In this document: in pieces, positions 22,815 to 29,585 of the stretch
Layout of the letters: each line of letters begins with the position of its first letter
How positions within the stretch are numbered: the first letter of the stretch is position 1
From: Geobacter sp.
Lineage (GTDB): Bacteria; Desulfobacterota; Desulfuromonadia; Geobacterales; Pseudopelobacteraceae
DNA length: 46,115 nucleotides
Direction: 5' to 3'
Assembly (NCBI GenBank): GCA_009885845.1
Contig: VFJW01000025.1
Coordinates: forward strand, 1 to 46,115
Translations under genes and position numbers: made by a program
Notes under the pieces: generated by a model
The model's input: only the letters and a program-made list of their open reading frames with translations
Told to the model about the DNA's origin: nothing
Database searches by the model: none

Positions 22815-24272
22815 ATGATTTCAGAAGGGATTTTTGTCCGGGTACTTGGAGACTACGGCCCCTTTTCAGCTATGGGAAAGAGTATCGGCTATCAGGTCAG
22901 CATCGGTGAAAGCAGTTTTCTGGTCGACTGCGGTTCGCCGCTGTTTCAGCAGATCGGCGGACATGGGCTCAAGGCCATCAAGGGACTGATCATAACCCAT
23001 TGCCACGACGACCATAAACGCTGGTTTACCGACCTCTCACTCTTCAATCTGTATGCTCCCGACGTACCACATAAACTCCCTGTGTTTACCTCGGAAGTTA
23101 TCAACGAAGGGTTGCTGATCTCTTCAGGTCCCGCACTTAATACCAGCCTCAGCGCGGATTCCAGAAGGATCATTGATCTTGATTATGAGGGATATATCGA
23201 TTACCGACCTCTCGGTCCCCGGGCAAAATACCGGGTTTTACGACAGGACACCGGTGCAGGTGGCTCAATGTTGGTCGTCGTAGACGTGCATGGCGAGATT
23301 ATCGGTCCGGAACAGGCTAAAATTGTCATCAGTGCGAAAAACGGTGCCCCGCGACTGCTGTTCAAGGACCCCGATTACCAAGAATGGGTGGAACCCGAGC
23401 AGTTCTACCCCTTTTCATCGCCAACATTTTACGAGAAGGATCAGAATATCTATCACGATCCGAGCGGGTATACGATTGAGGCGATCAATGCACCGGTCTG
23501 GCATGGCGTGCCGAGTATCGGCTTGAGATTCAGGACTGCAGCGGAGTCACTGGTTTTCAGCGGTGACACGTGCCATGACACCAAATTGTGGCAGGCACTG
23601 CACAGCGAAAAACATCCGCAGCGCTTGAGTGGTACCTGCAGCGAATTTGAAGCCGCTTCTGTCATCTATGGCGACATCAATGATTATATCGAGCGGTCCT
23701 GGAGCCGGGAGCGCTACCATGAGGCGCTGGCCTCATTTGAAGATGCAGTGGTCATTCATGATATTGCCACACGCAAAAGCATTGTTCATACTGACTATCG
23801 CCAACTGAAGCATACATCGTTGAAAAAAGAGCGCACGATCCTTACCCACAGTCCAGACAAAATAACCTCCGAATGGGCTCTATGCAAAGCTGAAAAATGT
23901 TTCCGGATTCGGGGAGAAACATTCACCGAGGTTGTTGATAACAGGGCACTTCCGATGAATGCGGCGGTATATCACAAGGAGGAGGGGAAGTATTACGTCG
24001 GCTTCCGAAATCCGGAAGGTACCACAACAGTGTATGAAAATGACGGAATTATCAATCTTGGTGGAGAGTGGGGCTGGGAAAAAGGCACCGAGCTTTACAA
24101 AGTGGATCTTTATGAAGATATCAGCGGGAAATATCTCCCGAAGCTGGCACCGGGAGCGGACTCTCACTATGTGGAGCGAGCGGGTGGCAGGATTGAGTTG
24201 GTTACCTGCGATGAAAACGGTTCGCGGGGAATTGTTGTGGAAGATCTGCGTGGGAAGCTGGTGAACCGGTGA
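22815..24272 (+). CDS. MBL-fold metallo-hydrolase
   Basis: A 485-residue protein with an N-terminal metallo-beta-lactamase fold: THCHDDHKRW (HxHxDH, His62/His64/Asp66/His67), and FSGDTCHD further on supplying metal ligands of the RNase Z-like type. The C-terminal ~120 residues form a separate, unassigned domain. The ATG at 22815 follows AAGGAGGAGAAGG; the longer frame from 22719 is rejected. Fragments of the end of this gene recur at 25401-25415 and 25764-25907, which suggests recombination immediately downstream. The ancestral neighbour was probably the DUF116 gene now at 26999. Confidence 0.78.
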   Translation: MISEGIFVRVLGDYGPFSAMGKSIGYQVSIGESSFLVDCGSPLFQQIGGHGLKAIKGLIITHCHDDHKRWFTDLSLFNLYAPDVPHKLPVFTSEVINEGLLISSGPALNTSLSADSRRIIDLDYEGYIDYRPLGPRAKYRVLRQDTGAGGSMLVVVDVHGEIIGPEQAKIVISAKNGAPRLLFKDPDYQEWVEPEQFYPFSSPTFYEKDQNIYHDPSGYTIEAINAPVWHGVPSIGLRFRTAAESLVFSGDTCHDTKLWQALHSEKHPQRLSGTCSEFEAASVIYGDINDYIERSWSRERYHEALASFEDAVVIHDIATRKSIVHTDYRQLKHTSLKKERTILTHSPDKITSEWALCKAEKCFRIRGETFTEVVDNRALPMNAAVYHKEEGKYYVGFRNPEGTTTVYENDGIINLGGEWGWEKGTELYKVDLYEDISGKYLPKLAPGADSHYVERAGGRIELVTCDENGSRGIVVEDLRGKLVNR

Positions 24273-24330
24273 ATAGACTTCAGTGCAGAGTATCCCGGAT
24301 CACTGATTTCTGTTCTGTTTGACGCAAGAA

Positions 24331-24425
24331 ATATCGGTAAAGATTGGGCTCATAAAACCTGTAAAGGGTGCCACGTAGACATGAAAAAAGGTCCGATCGG
24401 CTGCAAAGACTGCCACAAAAAGTGA
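24331..24425 (+). pseudogene. C-terminal fragment of a triheme cytochrome c7 (PpcA family)
   Basis: The last ~30 codons of a periplasmic cytochrome c7 remain: DWAHKTCKGCH, then KKGPIGCKDCHKK before TGA 24423-24425. The two CXXCH haem motifs and their spacing match the C-terminal half of Geobacter PpcA-type electron carriers. The first haem motif, signal peptide and start codon are missing; the sequence upstream (from about 24275) resembles that at 25976-26040 instead. It cannot be made as a functional exported cytochrome. Confidence 0.75.
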
Positions 24426-24560
24426 CATATGTTTTTACCGGTCGTAGTATTCCGGTGACATCAAGACTCTGTTATCTTCTATCCATGACGCGAATACCAC
24501 GAGTTATAGCTCTCGGCATCCCTCACCCTCAACACATCACCCAGTGCGGCAAGCCCGCAT

Positions 24561-24962
24561 TCAAGCAGCCTTTGTGATTTCAACCAGCAGTTCCGGATGC
24601 CTGTCCAGAAGGCGCAGAAGGGTATCAGCCGCCTTGCCGGGGCGGGTAATGCCCCGCTCATACTGGGAAAAGGCGCGGATACCACCGCCGAAGATTTCAC
24701 CGGCTTTTTTTTGAGTCAGCTTCAAACGCCTGCGAACTTTGCGGATTTCAGTCGGTGGCAGCGGATCGGCGTCAACCTGGGCGCGAAAAGCTTTAACCGT
24801 TTCCAGGTAATACTCGGTTTCATGCGCGGAAAAGATTCCTTCACTGCAACGGTTGCAGTATTTACCCGGCATTGTGATTGTTATACTCTTGCCAAGGTAT
24901 TCGCAGGTTTCTTCCCGAACTTCGGACACGAGGGCTCCTTTACCGCAGAGGGGGCATTTCAT
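24561..24962 (-). CDS. mqsA: MqsA-family antitoxin
   Basis: A 133-residue antitoxin: N-terminal zinc-binding domain (MKCPLCG, then YCNRCSEG, two CxxC pairs) and a C-terminal XRE helix-turn-helix (LKLTQKKAGEIFGGGIRAFSQYERG). It neutralises the MqsR toxin encoded four bases upstream and represses the operon. The ATG at 24962 is preceded by AAGGAGA, which lies inside the end of mqsR. The order toxin then antitoxin is that of E. coli mqsRA. Confidence 0.88.
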   Translation of the reverse strand: MKCPLCGKGALVSEVREETCEYLGKSITITMPGKYCNRCSEGIFSAHETEYYLETVKAFRAQVDADPLPPTEIRKVRRRLKLTQKKAGEIFGGGIRAFSQYERGITRPGKAADTLLRLLDRHPELLVEITKAA

Positions 24963-24966
24963 TGTT

Positions 24967-25272
24967 CTATCTCCTTTTAAACGACACAATCAGAAGGTTG
25001 TGTTCAGGTATGATGGTCAGTTTCAGGTACAGAGGTATTCCATTAAATACAGGGCGATAGACATCTTGCCAGCATGTATGATCGGTGTAGCTTGTCATGC
25101 TTTTATAGAAATCACGCATAGATAGAGTGGTTAAAACAGAAAACATATCAGCAACCGACATCCTGATATTAGCTGCACCTTTGCGGGCCACCGTCGTAAA
25201 AACAACTGACTCCGGAGTGGACGCAAGCTGGATGATCTCGAGTAACGGATAATGTGGCCGCAGTTTTTCCAT
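24967..25272 (-). CDS. mqsR: MqsR-family RNase toxin
   Basis: A 101-residue RelE-fold mRNA interferase. The family core is clear: LSMRDFYKSMTSYTDHTCWQ, then DVYRPVFNGIPLYLKLTII and the final LLIVSFK. MqsR cleaves mRNA, mainly at GCU sites in E. coli, when MqsA is degraded. The ATG at 25272 gives the usual family length (about 98 residues) and follows AAAGG; the upstream TTG at 25308 is rejected. The pair appears intact. Confidence 0.87.
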   Translation of the reverse strand: MEKLRPHYPLLEIIQLASTPESVVFTTVARKGAANIRMSVADMFSVLTTLSMRDFYKSMTSYTDHTCWQDVYRPVFNGIPLYLKLTIIPEHNLLIVSFKRR

Positions 25273-25427
25273 GAGTGCCTTTATAACAAAATATGTTACT
25301 TTTGGCAATCTGTTTGATGAGGGGGTATTGAGGATTATCTCTGGAGCAGCGTGCTTGTCGCGTTACGGCATAAACCCGCCTGACACGACCGGAAAATATC
25401 TGGTGAACAGGTGAGGTGAGTGATTAT

Positions 25428-25678
25428 TCAGTTGTTTGAAACCACCGGATTTTCGTACTCCAACACCTGCCCCAAAGCTTCATCAATCTTCGACACATCA
25501 ACAACAGTATTGAAACAGGGGCCGAAGGGGCGCTCGTTGAGGATGCCGATGACCGGCAGCGGGTAACAATCCTTGATGCCGGAAGTCAGGTCCCGCTCGC
25601 AAGCAACCGCCAGGACAAGTTTCGGGCGTTTTTCCACGATAACCTTACGAGCAAGTGTGCCGCCGGTAGCCACCGAAA
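25428..25678 (-). pseudogene. Displaced 3' end of a DUF116 gene
   Basis: Bases 25471-25678 match 27030-27237, the 3' part of the DUF116 gene, almost base for base. Over about 70 residues (SVATGGTLARKVIVEKRP onward to DEALGQVL) the protein reading is identical, and the dozen or so base differences are synonymous. The 5' two-thirds of the gene, including all membrane segments, are missing. The open frame continues to 25745 only by running through the inverted-repeat element at 25688. Confidence 0.8.
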
Positions 25679-25687
25679 GAACAAACC

Positions 25688-25762
25688 AAGGGGACGTTGT
25701 TAAGTTTGCTAACTTATTTCCAGCGATAGAAACTAGGTTAACCAAATTAACTACGTCCCCTT
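25688..25762. mobile_element. 75-base MITE- or REP-like element
   Basis: AAGGGGACGT (25688-25697) and ACGTCCCCTT (25753-25762) are perfect terminal inverted repeats; similarity extends inward (TGTTAAGTTTG against AGTTAATTTGG read from the other end). The element sits exactly between the DUF116 fragment and the MBL fragment. No transposase is encoded. Its relation to a known family, such as RAYT-mobilised REPs, is a guess. Confidence 0.6.
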
Positions 25763-25763
25763 A

Positions 25764-25907
25764 GCACTTCCGGCGTCGTGCGCGGTCTCTCATTATGTGG
25801 AACGAGCGGGTGGCAGGGTTGAGCTGGTTACCTGCGATGAAAATGGTTCGCGGGGAATTGTTGTGGAAGATCTGCGCGGGCGGTTGGTGAAACGAGGATC
25901 TGAGTGA
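25764..25907 (+). pseudogene. Displaced 3' end of the MBL-hydrolase gene
   Basis: The frame reads SHYVERAGGRVELVTCDENG and onward to TGA 25905-25907, nearly identical to the last ~38 residues of the hydrolase at 22815-24272, with a three-residue extension. Most base differences are silent. The downstream bases (25908-25925) resemble 25419-25440, and 25976-26040 resembles 24275-24336, so whole gene-end neighbourhoods were copied. Confidence 0.75.
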
Positions 25908-26082
25908 TGGTTCAGTTGTTTGAAGTTGAAAGTGTAGGTTGTGTTAGCAGATTCACCGCGTAACGCAACGTGTGCTTCAGTGCAGAGCATCGGGATCGCT
26001 GGGCCCCTTAAAGGGATTCTGTTCAGTTTGACGTACGGGTAAGGTTACACGAACTCAACTCCGGCTCTTTTGTCGCTAACAT

Positions 26083-26256
26083 TTAACTTACATGTCCTTG
26101 ATTTTCCCGAAACACCTCAACAATTCTGAATAATACCTGTTGGTCTCTTTCACCCAATTCCTTCACCAACTCTTCAATTTTTCGCGCCCTTTCCGGGGCA
26201 TCCTCAAGGTGATCAAAATCAAACAGAGTTCGCTTCGGTTGCAATTTGATAGGCAT
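26083..26256 (-). CDS. Small helical protein of unknown function
   Basis: A 57-residue frame from ATG 26256, rich in charged helix-forming residues (DAPERARKIEELVKELGERD). It overlaps the end of the GNAT-like gene by 38 bases in another frame, and its ribosome site is weak. It may be a genuine third gene of the unit, or the shifted tail of the upstream gene. No family recognised. Confidence 0.35.
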   Translation of the reverse strand: MPIKLQPKRTLFDFDHLEDAPERARKIEELVKELGERDQQVLFRIVEVFRENQGHVS

Positions 26257-26575
26257 AACCAATAAGAATATCGGCAATTTTCTTGTTTTTGAGTTCAGGG
26301 TAGCGGATGCTGCGGTATTGCTGGGAAACGAAGAGATAATTAATGACAAGACAGGGTTTGTTCTCTGACACCGCTATGGAGATTGCAATAAAACCATACT
26401 GAGAACCCTGATCGTCAATCAGGCGATGAATACTTGTCTGGTCATTTCTTGCGCTTTTTGCACTGGCAACAACCCGATTGTAGTCGCCGTCAAAGGATGA
26501 GTCGTAGAAATATTTCCCGGTAAATGCACCAGGTGAGAGTGCCGACCAGGCTGGCTGCTCAAGAGAGAGAACCAA
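26219..26575 (-). CDS. Possible GNAT-like acetyltransferase, TTG start
   Basis: A 118-residue protein. The stretch from GFIAISIAVSENKPCLVINY through LFVSQQYRS to KKIADILIGYAYQIA resembles the beta4-alpha3 acetyl-CoA core of GNAT enzymes, but the usual C-terminal beta strands after it are absent, so it may be shortened. The frame begins with TTG immediately after the TGA of the upstream gene (TGATTG), which implies translational coupling. The layout, small basic partner plus GNAT, recalls TacA-TacT-type toxin-antitoxin pairs; the resemblance is structural only. Confidence 0.45.
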   Translation of the reverse strand: MVLSLEQPAWSALSPGAFTGKYFYDSSFDGDYNRVVASAKSARNDQTSIHRLIDDQGSQYGFIAISIAVSENKPCLVINYLFVSQQYRSIRYPELKNKKIADILIGYAYQIATEANSV

Positions 26576-26878
26576 TCAGGCTGCCTTTGACATATGCTTT
26601 TTCGGGTTGTTTTTTCCAGAAGGGTTGAAAGAGAAGCAGGCGGCTTCTTTAGCGCTTATTGCTTTTGAACTGTCTCCCGGTTTGAGTGTGATCAGTTCAG
26701 CGATAGCAGTGCGTTTAAGAGCTGTATTCGGTGTTGAGACAAGTGTTGCGACGATCTTGGCAAATGAAGCAACTTTGGTCGATGGCTTGGCGGCAGCAAG
26801 CTGCTCTCTGGCTTTGGCTGTAAGGGTAACCGGTGGGCGCTGATCAACAACATATTTTGTTTTTTGTGCGCTAGACAT
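26576..26878 (-). CDS. Basic Ala/Lys-rich protein, possible antitoxin partner
   Basis: A 100-residue protein with many Lys and Ala residues and helical segments (VTLTAKAREQLAAAKPS; AIAELITLKPGDSSKAIS). No family recognised. ATG 26878 follows TAGGAG with good spacing; the frame upstream to 26884 is rejected. Its stop touches the start of the GNAT-like gene, so the two form one unit. It could be a DNA-binding antitoxin by position and charge, but no HTH or ribbon-helix-helix is clear. Confidence 0.5.
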   Translation of the reverse strand: MSSAQKTKYVVDQRPPVTLTAKAREQLAAAKPSTKVASFAKIVATLVSTPNTALKRTAIAELITLKPGDSSKAISAKEAACFSFNPSGKNNPKKHMSKAA

Positions 26879-26940
26879 TAGCAACTCCTACGCGATCTAT
26901 CTGAATTGAAACAACTTTATCACCAAAGGTGTATGAAACG

Positions 26941-26973
26941 CAACCCTCGTTTGCAGGGTTGTTTGCAGGGTTG
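26941..26973. repeat. 12-base tandem repeat with hairpin
   Basis: TTTGCAGGGTTG occurs twice in tandem (26950-26961, 26962-26973). CAACCCT (26941-26947) can pair with either AGGGTTG, so two alternative hairpins form. It lies just past the DUF116 stop and may be part of its transcript end on the minus strand. Confidence 0.55.
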
Positions 26974-26998
26974 TTTTCAATGTATATTCACTCAAGTA

Positions 26999-27784
26999 TT
27001 ATGGCAATTCATCCATCTGAAGCACTTGTCCCAAAGCTTCATCAATCTTCGACACATCAACAACAGTATTGAAACAGGGGCCGAAGGGGCGCTCGTTGAG
27101 GATGCCGATGACCGGCAGCGGGTAGCAGTCCTTTATTCCGGAAGTCAAGTCCCGCTCACATGCAACTGCCAGCACCAGTTTCGGTCGTTTTTCCACGATA
27201 ACCTTACGAGCAAGTGTACCACCGGTAGCCACCGAAATATCGACCGAGTATTTCCGCCCGATTGCAACCAGCCCCATGATGCTGCAGCGCCCGCAGTGAA
27301 CACATTTATTGATGTCACCGGTCACTTTGATTTCGCAGTCAGACAACTGGATACAGTGCGGTAGCAGTACCAGAATTCGATCAGGTTTTACCTTCATCCG
27401 CTGAGACATTACCAGACTGTTGTTCATGGCGATAAAAGACTGCCTGATACGATCCTTGTCGAGTCCTAACAACCTCCCCACAAATTCGATGACCGGCAGT
27501 AAAAACTTGATCACCACCAGACGCATGAAACGGGTCAGAAATATATCCTTGCCCAGTGCGGTGGTTAAAACCAGCAAACCGGTTCCGAGTATTGCCATGC
27601 CGGAAAGAACCACCATGATAATGCCGACCAGATGCGGCAGGTTCGGGTGAATATTGGCCAGGCCGCGGTTGGGTATCCACCAGGCCAGAAAGATGACCGC
27701 GACGACAATCAGGCAGGTCACCCCCATCAGGGTGACAAAGAGCCGTTTGCGGGGCGGTGCTGCTGTTTCGGGCGCTTTAATCAC
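26999..27784 (-). CDS. DUF116 membrane protein
   Basis: A 261-residue DUF116 protein. Two clear N-terminal transmembrane segments (about residues 17-36 and 49-75) and a third hydrophobic stretch (about 85-105) precede a cytoplasmic domain with conserved cysteines (LLPHCIQLSDC, then CVHCGRC, ACERD, CYPLP, CFNT) that could bind metal or Fe-S. The function is not established. It starts with GTG 27784, overlapping the fmt stop by four bases (GTGA), so it is the last gene of the def-fmt-DUF116 operon. A displaced copy of its 3' end lies at 25471-25678. Confidence 0.8.
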   Translation of the reverse strand: MIKAPETAAPPRKRLFVTLMGVTCLIVVAVIFLAWWIPNRGLANIHPNLPHLVGIIMVVLSGMAILGTGLLVLTTALGKDIFLTRFMRLVVIKFLLPVIEFVGRLLGLDKDRIRQSFIAMNNSLVMSQRMKVKPDRILVLLPHCIQLSDCEIKVTGDINKCVHCGRCSIMGLVAIGRKYSVDISVATGGTLARKVIVEKRPKLVLAVACERDLTSGIKDCYPLPVIGILNERPFGPCFNTVVDVSKIDEALGQVLQMDELP

Positions 27785-28740
27785 AGTAGTGAGTCCTCAG
27801 AATGTGCGATTCCCAGCAGAGTCCCCACAGAGACCGGGCAGCCAGCCAGAAAGCTGGTGCAGTCAAGGCGCTTCTTGCCTGCCAGCTGCAGTTCATGCAG
27901 AAAAAGAGACCCGGATTTGCAGGCTACTTCAAAACAGCCCTTTGCCGCCTGCAACACAGTTCCGGGGACACCGGACCCTTCGCCGATTCGGGTACGGAAT
28001 ATTTTCAAAGTCTGACCGTCAATGGTCGTGCAGGCGCCCGGCCAGACCGCCAGCCCACGCACCTGATTGTGGATCGTGCGGGCGTCTGAGCACCAGTTGA
28101 TAACGCCATCCTCTTTTTTGAGCATGGAGGCATAAGAGCTGTCGGCGTCATTCTGCGGGTGCGGTACAAGGTCATCAATCACGAGCCGGTCGAGCGTTTC
28201 TGCCAGCAGCTCAGCCCCCATGGTTGCCATGCGGTCATGCAGTGAGGCGATATCTTCGTTCTCATCAAGCTGAGTTTTCTGAACCAGCAGCATATCTCCG
28301 GTATCGAGACCGACATCCATCAGCATAGTGGTTACACCTGTCTCCGCTTCGCCGTTAATGATGCACCAGTTGAGCGGCGCAGCACCCCGATAACGGGGGA
28401 GCAGGGAGGCATGGACGTTGATACATCCATGCACGGGAATGTCGAGGAGCGCTTTGGGCAGAATCTGGCCAAAGGCAACGACCACAATTACGTCCGGTTT
28501 CAGTTCGCGGATAATGTCAACGAACTCCGGTTGGCGAACTTTGAGCGGCTGGTACACCGGGATGCCGTTATTTTCGGCTAACTCCTTTACCGGTGGCGGC
28601 GCCAATCTCTGCCCGCGCCCTTTGGGCCGGTCCGGTTGCGAAACAACAGCCACAAGATTTTCTCCGCGCTCGATCAGTTTCTGCAGCGTCGGGCAGGCAA
28701 AATCGGGCGTTCCCATGAAAATGATTCGCCAGCCGGTCAT
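27781..28740 (-). CDS. fmt: Methionyl-tRNA formyltransferase
   Basis: A 319-residue enzyme that formylates initiator Met-tRNA using 10-formyl-tetrahydrofolate. Visible signatures are IIFMGTPDFACPTLQKL, SQPDRPKGRGQ, VVVAFGQILP and INVHASLLPRYRGAAP (the catalytic Asn/His region of formyltransferases), plus the C-terminal domain from about residue 205. The length is typical. It overlaps def upstream (28737-28740) and DUF116 downstream. Confidence 0.95.
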   Translation of the reverse strand: MTGWRIIFMGTPDFACPTLQKLIERGENLVAVVSQPDRPKGRGQRLAPPPVKELAENNGIPVYQPLKVRQPEFVDIIRELKPDVIVVVAFGQILPKALLDIPVHGCINVHASLLPRYRGAAPLNWCIINGEAETGVTTMLMDVGLDTGDMLLVQKTQLDENEDIASLHDRMATMGAELLAETLDRLVIDDLVPHPQNDADSSYASMLKKEDGVINWCSDARTIHNQVRGLAVWPGACTTIDGQTLKIFRTRIGEGSGVPGTVLQAAKGCFEVACKSGSLFLHELQLAGKKRLDCTSFLAGCPVSVGTLLGIAHSEDSLL

Positions 28741-29243
28741 CGTTTCGCCTCAGCCGCTTTGCGGGCTTTACGCTGGAACAGCTCGCGCTTGAGCGCCGAG
28801 AGATGGTCGACAAACAGGATGCCGTCAAGATGGTCTATCTCGTGCTGAAACGCTATTGCAAGGAGATCTTCCGCTTTCCAGGTGCACTCTTCCCCTTCAA
28901 GGTTGAGCGCCTTGACGATGACACGGGCACACCGTTTGACATTTGCGGCATAGTCAGGCACAGAAAGACACCCTTCTTCTTCGTAGGCTTCTCCTTCTCC
29001 AAGAACAATGACCGGGTTAATTGCGACAATCAGGTCGGGCGGCTCATTTTTACCGGAGATGTCAATTATAATGACGCGCTGATGAACGCCGATCTGGGGG
29101 GCTGCCAGGCCGACTCCCGGAGCATCATACATGGTCTCGGCCATATCCTTGACAAGATCACGGACCGAATCGGTGATAATCGTTACCGGCGCGGACTTTT
29201 TTTTCAGTGCGGGGTTCGGGTAAGTGAGAATGGTACGAATCAT
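28737..29243 (-). CDS. def: Peptide deformylase
   Basis: A 168-residue metalloenzyme that removes the N-formyl group from nascent proteins. All three family motifs are present: GVGLAAPQIG (about 43-52), EEGCLSVP (about 88-95, metal-binding Cys) and QHEIDHLDG (about 132-140, the HExxH). It is the first gene of the def-fmt-DUF116 operon; the ATGA-type overlap with fmt couples synthesis and removal of the formyl group. Confidence 0.95.
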   Translation of the reverse strand: MIRTILTYPNPALKKKSAPVTIITDSVRDLVKDMAETMYDAPGVGLAAPQIGVHQRVIIIDISGKNEPPDLIVAINPVIVLGEGEAYEEEGCLSVPDYAANVKRCARVIVKALNLEGEECTWKAEDLLAIAFQHEIDHLDGILFVDHLSALKRELFQRKARKAAEAKR

Positions 29244-29439
29244 TCGAGTTACGTATCCTTCAGGCTAAATTTAAAAATTGATAGTACTATTTCAGGGTAA
29301 TAAAATCAAGACTTCCGCTTTTCAGGGCATCTTGCCTTCGTGCCGCAATGTTATTTCTGAAACCTCTGAATGAGTATCACCCAGAGCGAACACTTTGTGC
29401 AGCATAATCAGTGTGTTACCCTGATACAACCTTAAATTA

Positions 29440-29468
29440 TTGAATTAGTGTCGACTCGTGTGTATAAT
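29440..29468 (+). promoter_or_regulatory. Sigma-70 promoter for the TPR gene
   Basis: TTGAAT (29440-29445) and TATAAT (29463-29468) are spaced by 17 bases, about 118 bases before the TPR gene start. The resulting leader contains the inverted repeat at 29511-29566. Confidence 0.7.
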
Positions 29469-29510
29469 CCCGCCGCACTACCGACTGAAATGCCCCGATA
29501 AACAGGATAA

Positions 29511-29566
29511 GTAAGTTAACGAAGTTATTTTCTGCCAGAAAAACAGAAAACAACTTACTAACTTGC
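29511..29566 (+). promoter_or_regulatory. Long inverted repeat in the TPR gene leader
   Basis: AAGTTATTTTCTG (29522-29534) and CAGAAAACAACTT (29544-29556) pair with one mismatch; pairing continues outward to 29511 and 29566 with a bulge (GTAAGTTA against TAACTTGC). It ends about 10 bases before the ribosome site (AAAGGAAA), so the RNA hairpin could affect translation, or the DNA could bind a dimeric regulator. Confidence 0.6.
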
Positions 29567-29585
29567 TAAAAGGAAACCACCGGTT

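Noticed and set aside
25428-25745. A 105-residue protein spanning the DUF116 fragment
   Set aside because: Its N-terminal part is translated from the inverted-repeat element; only the copied DUF116 tail is meaningful.
26941-26973. Start of a CRISPR array
   Set aside because: The 12-base units are directly tandem with no spacers and occur only twice.
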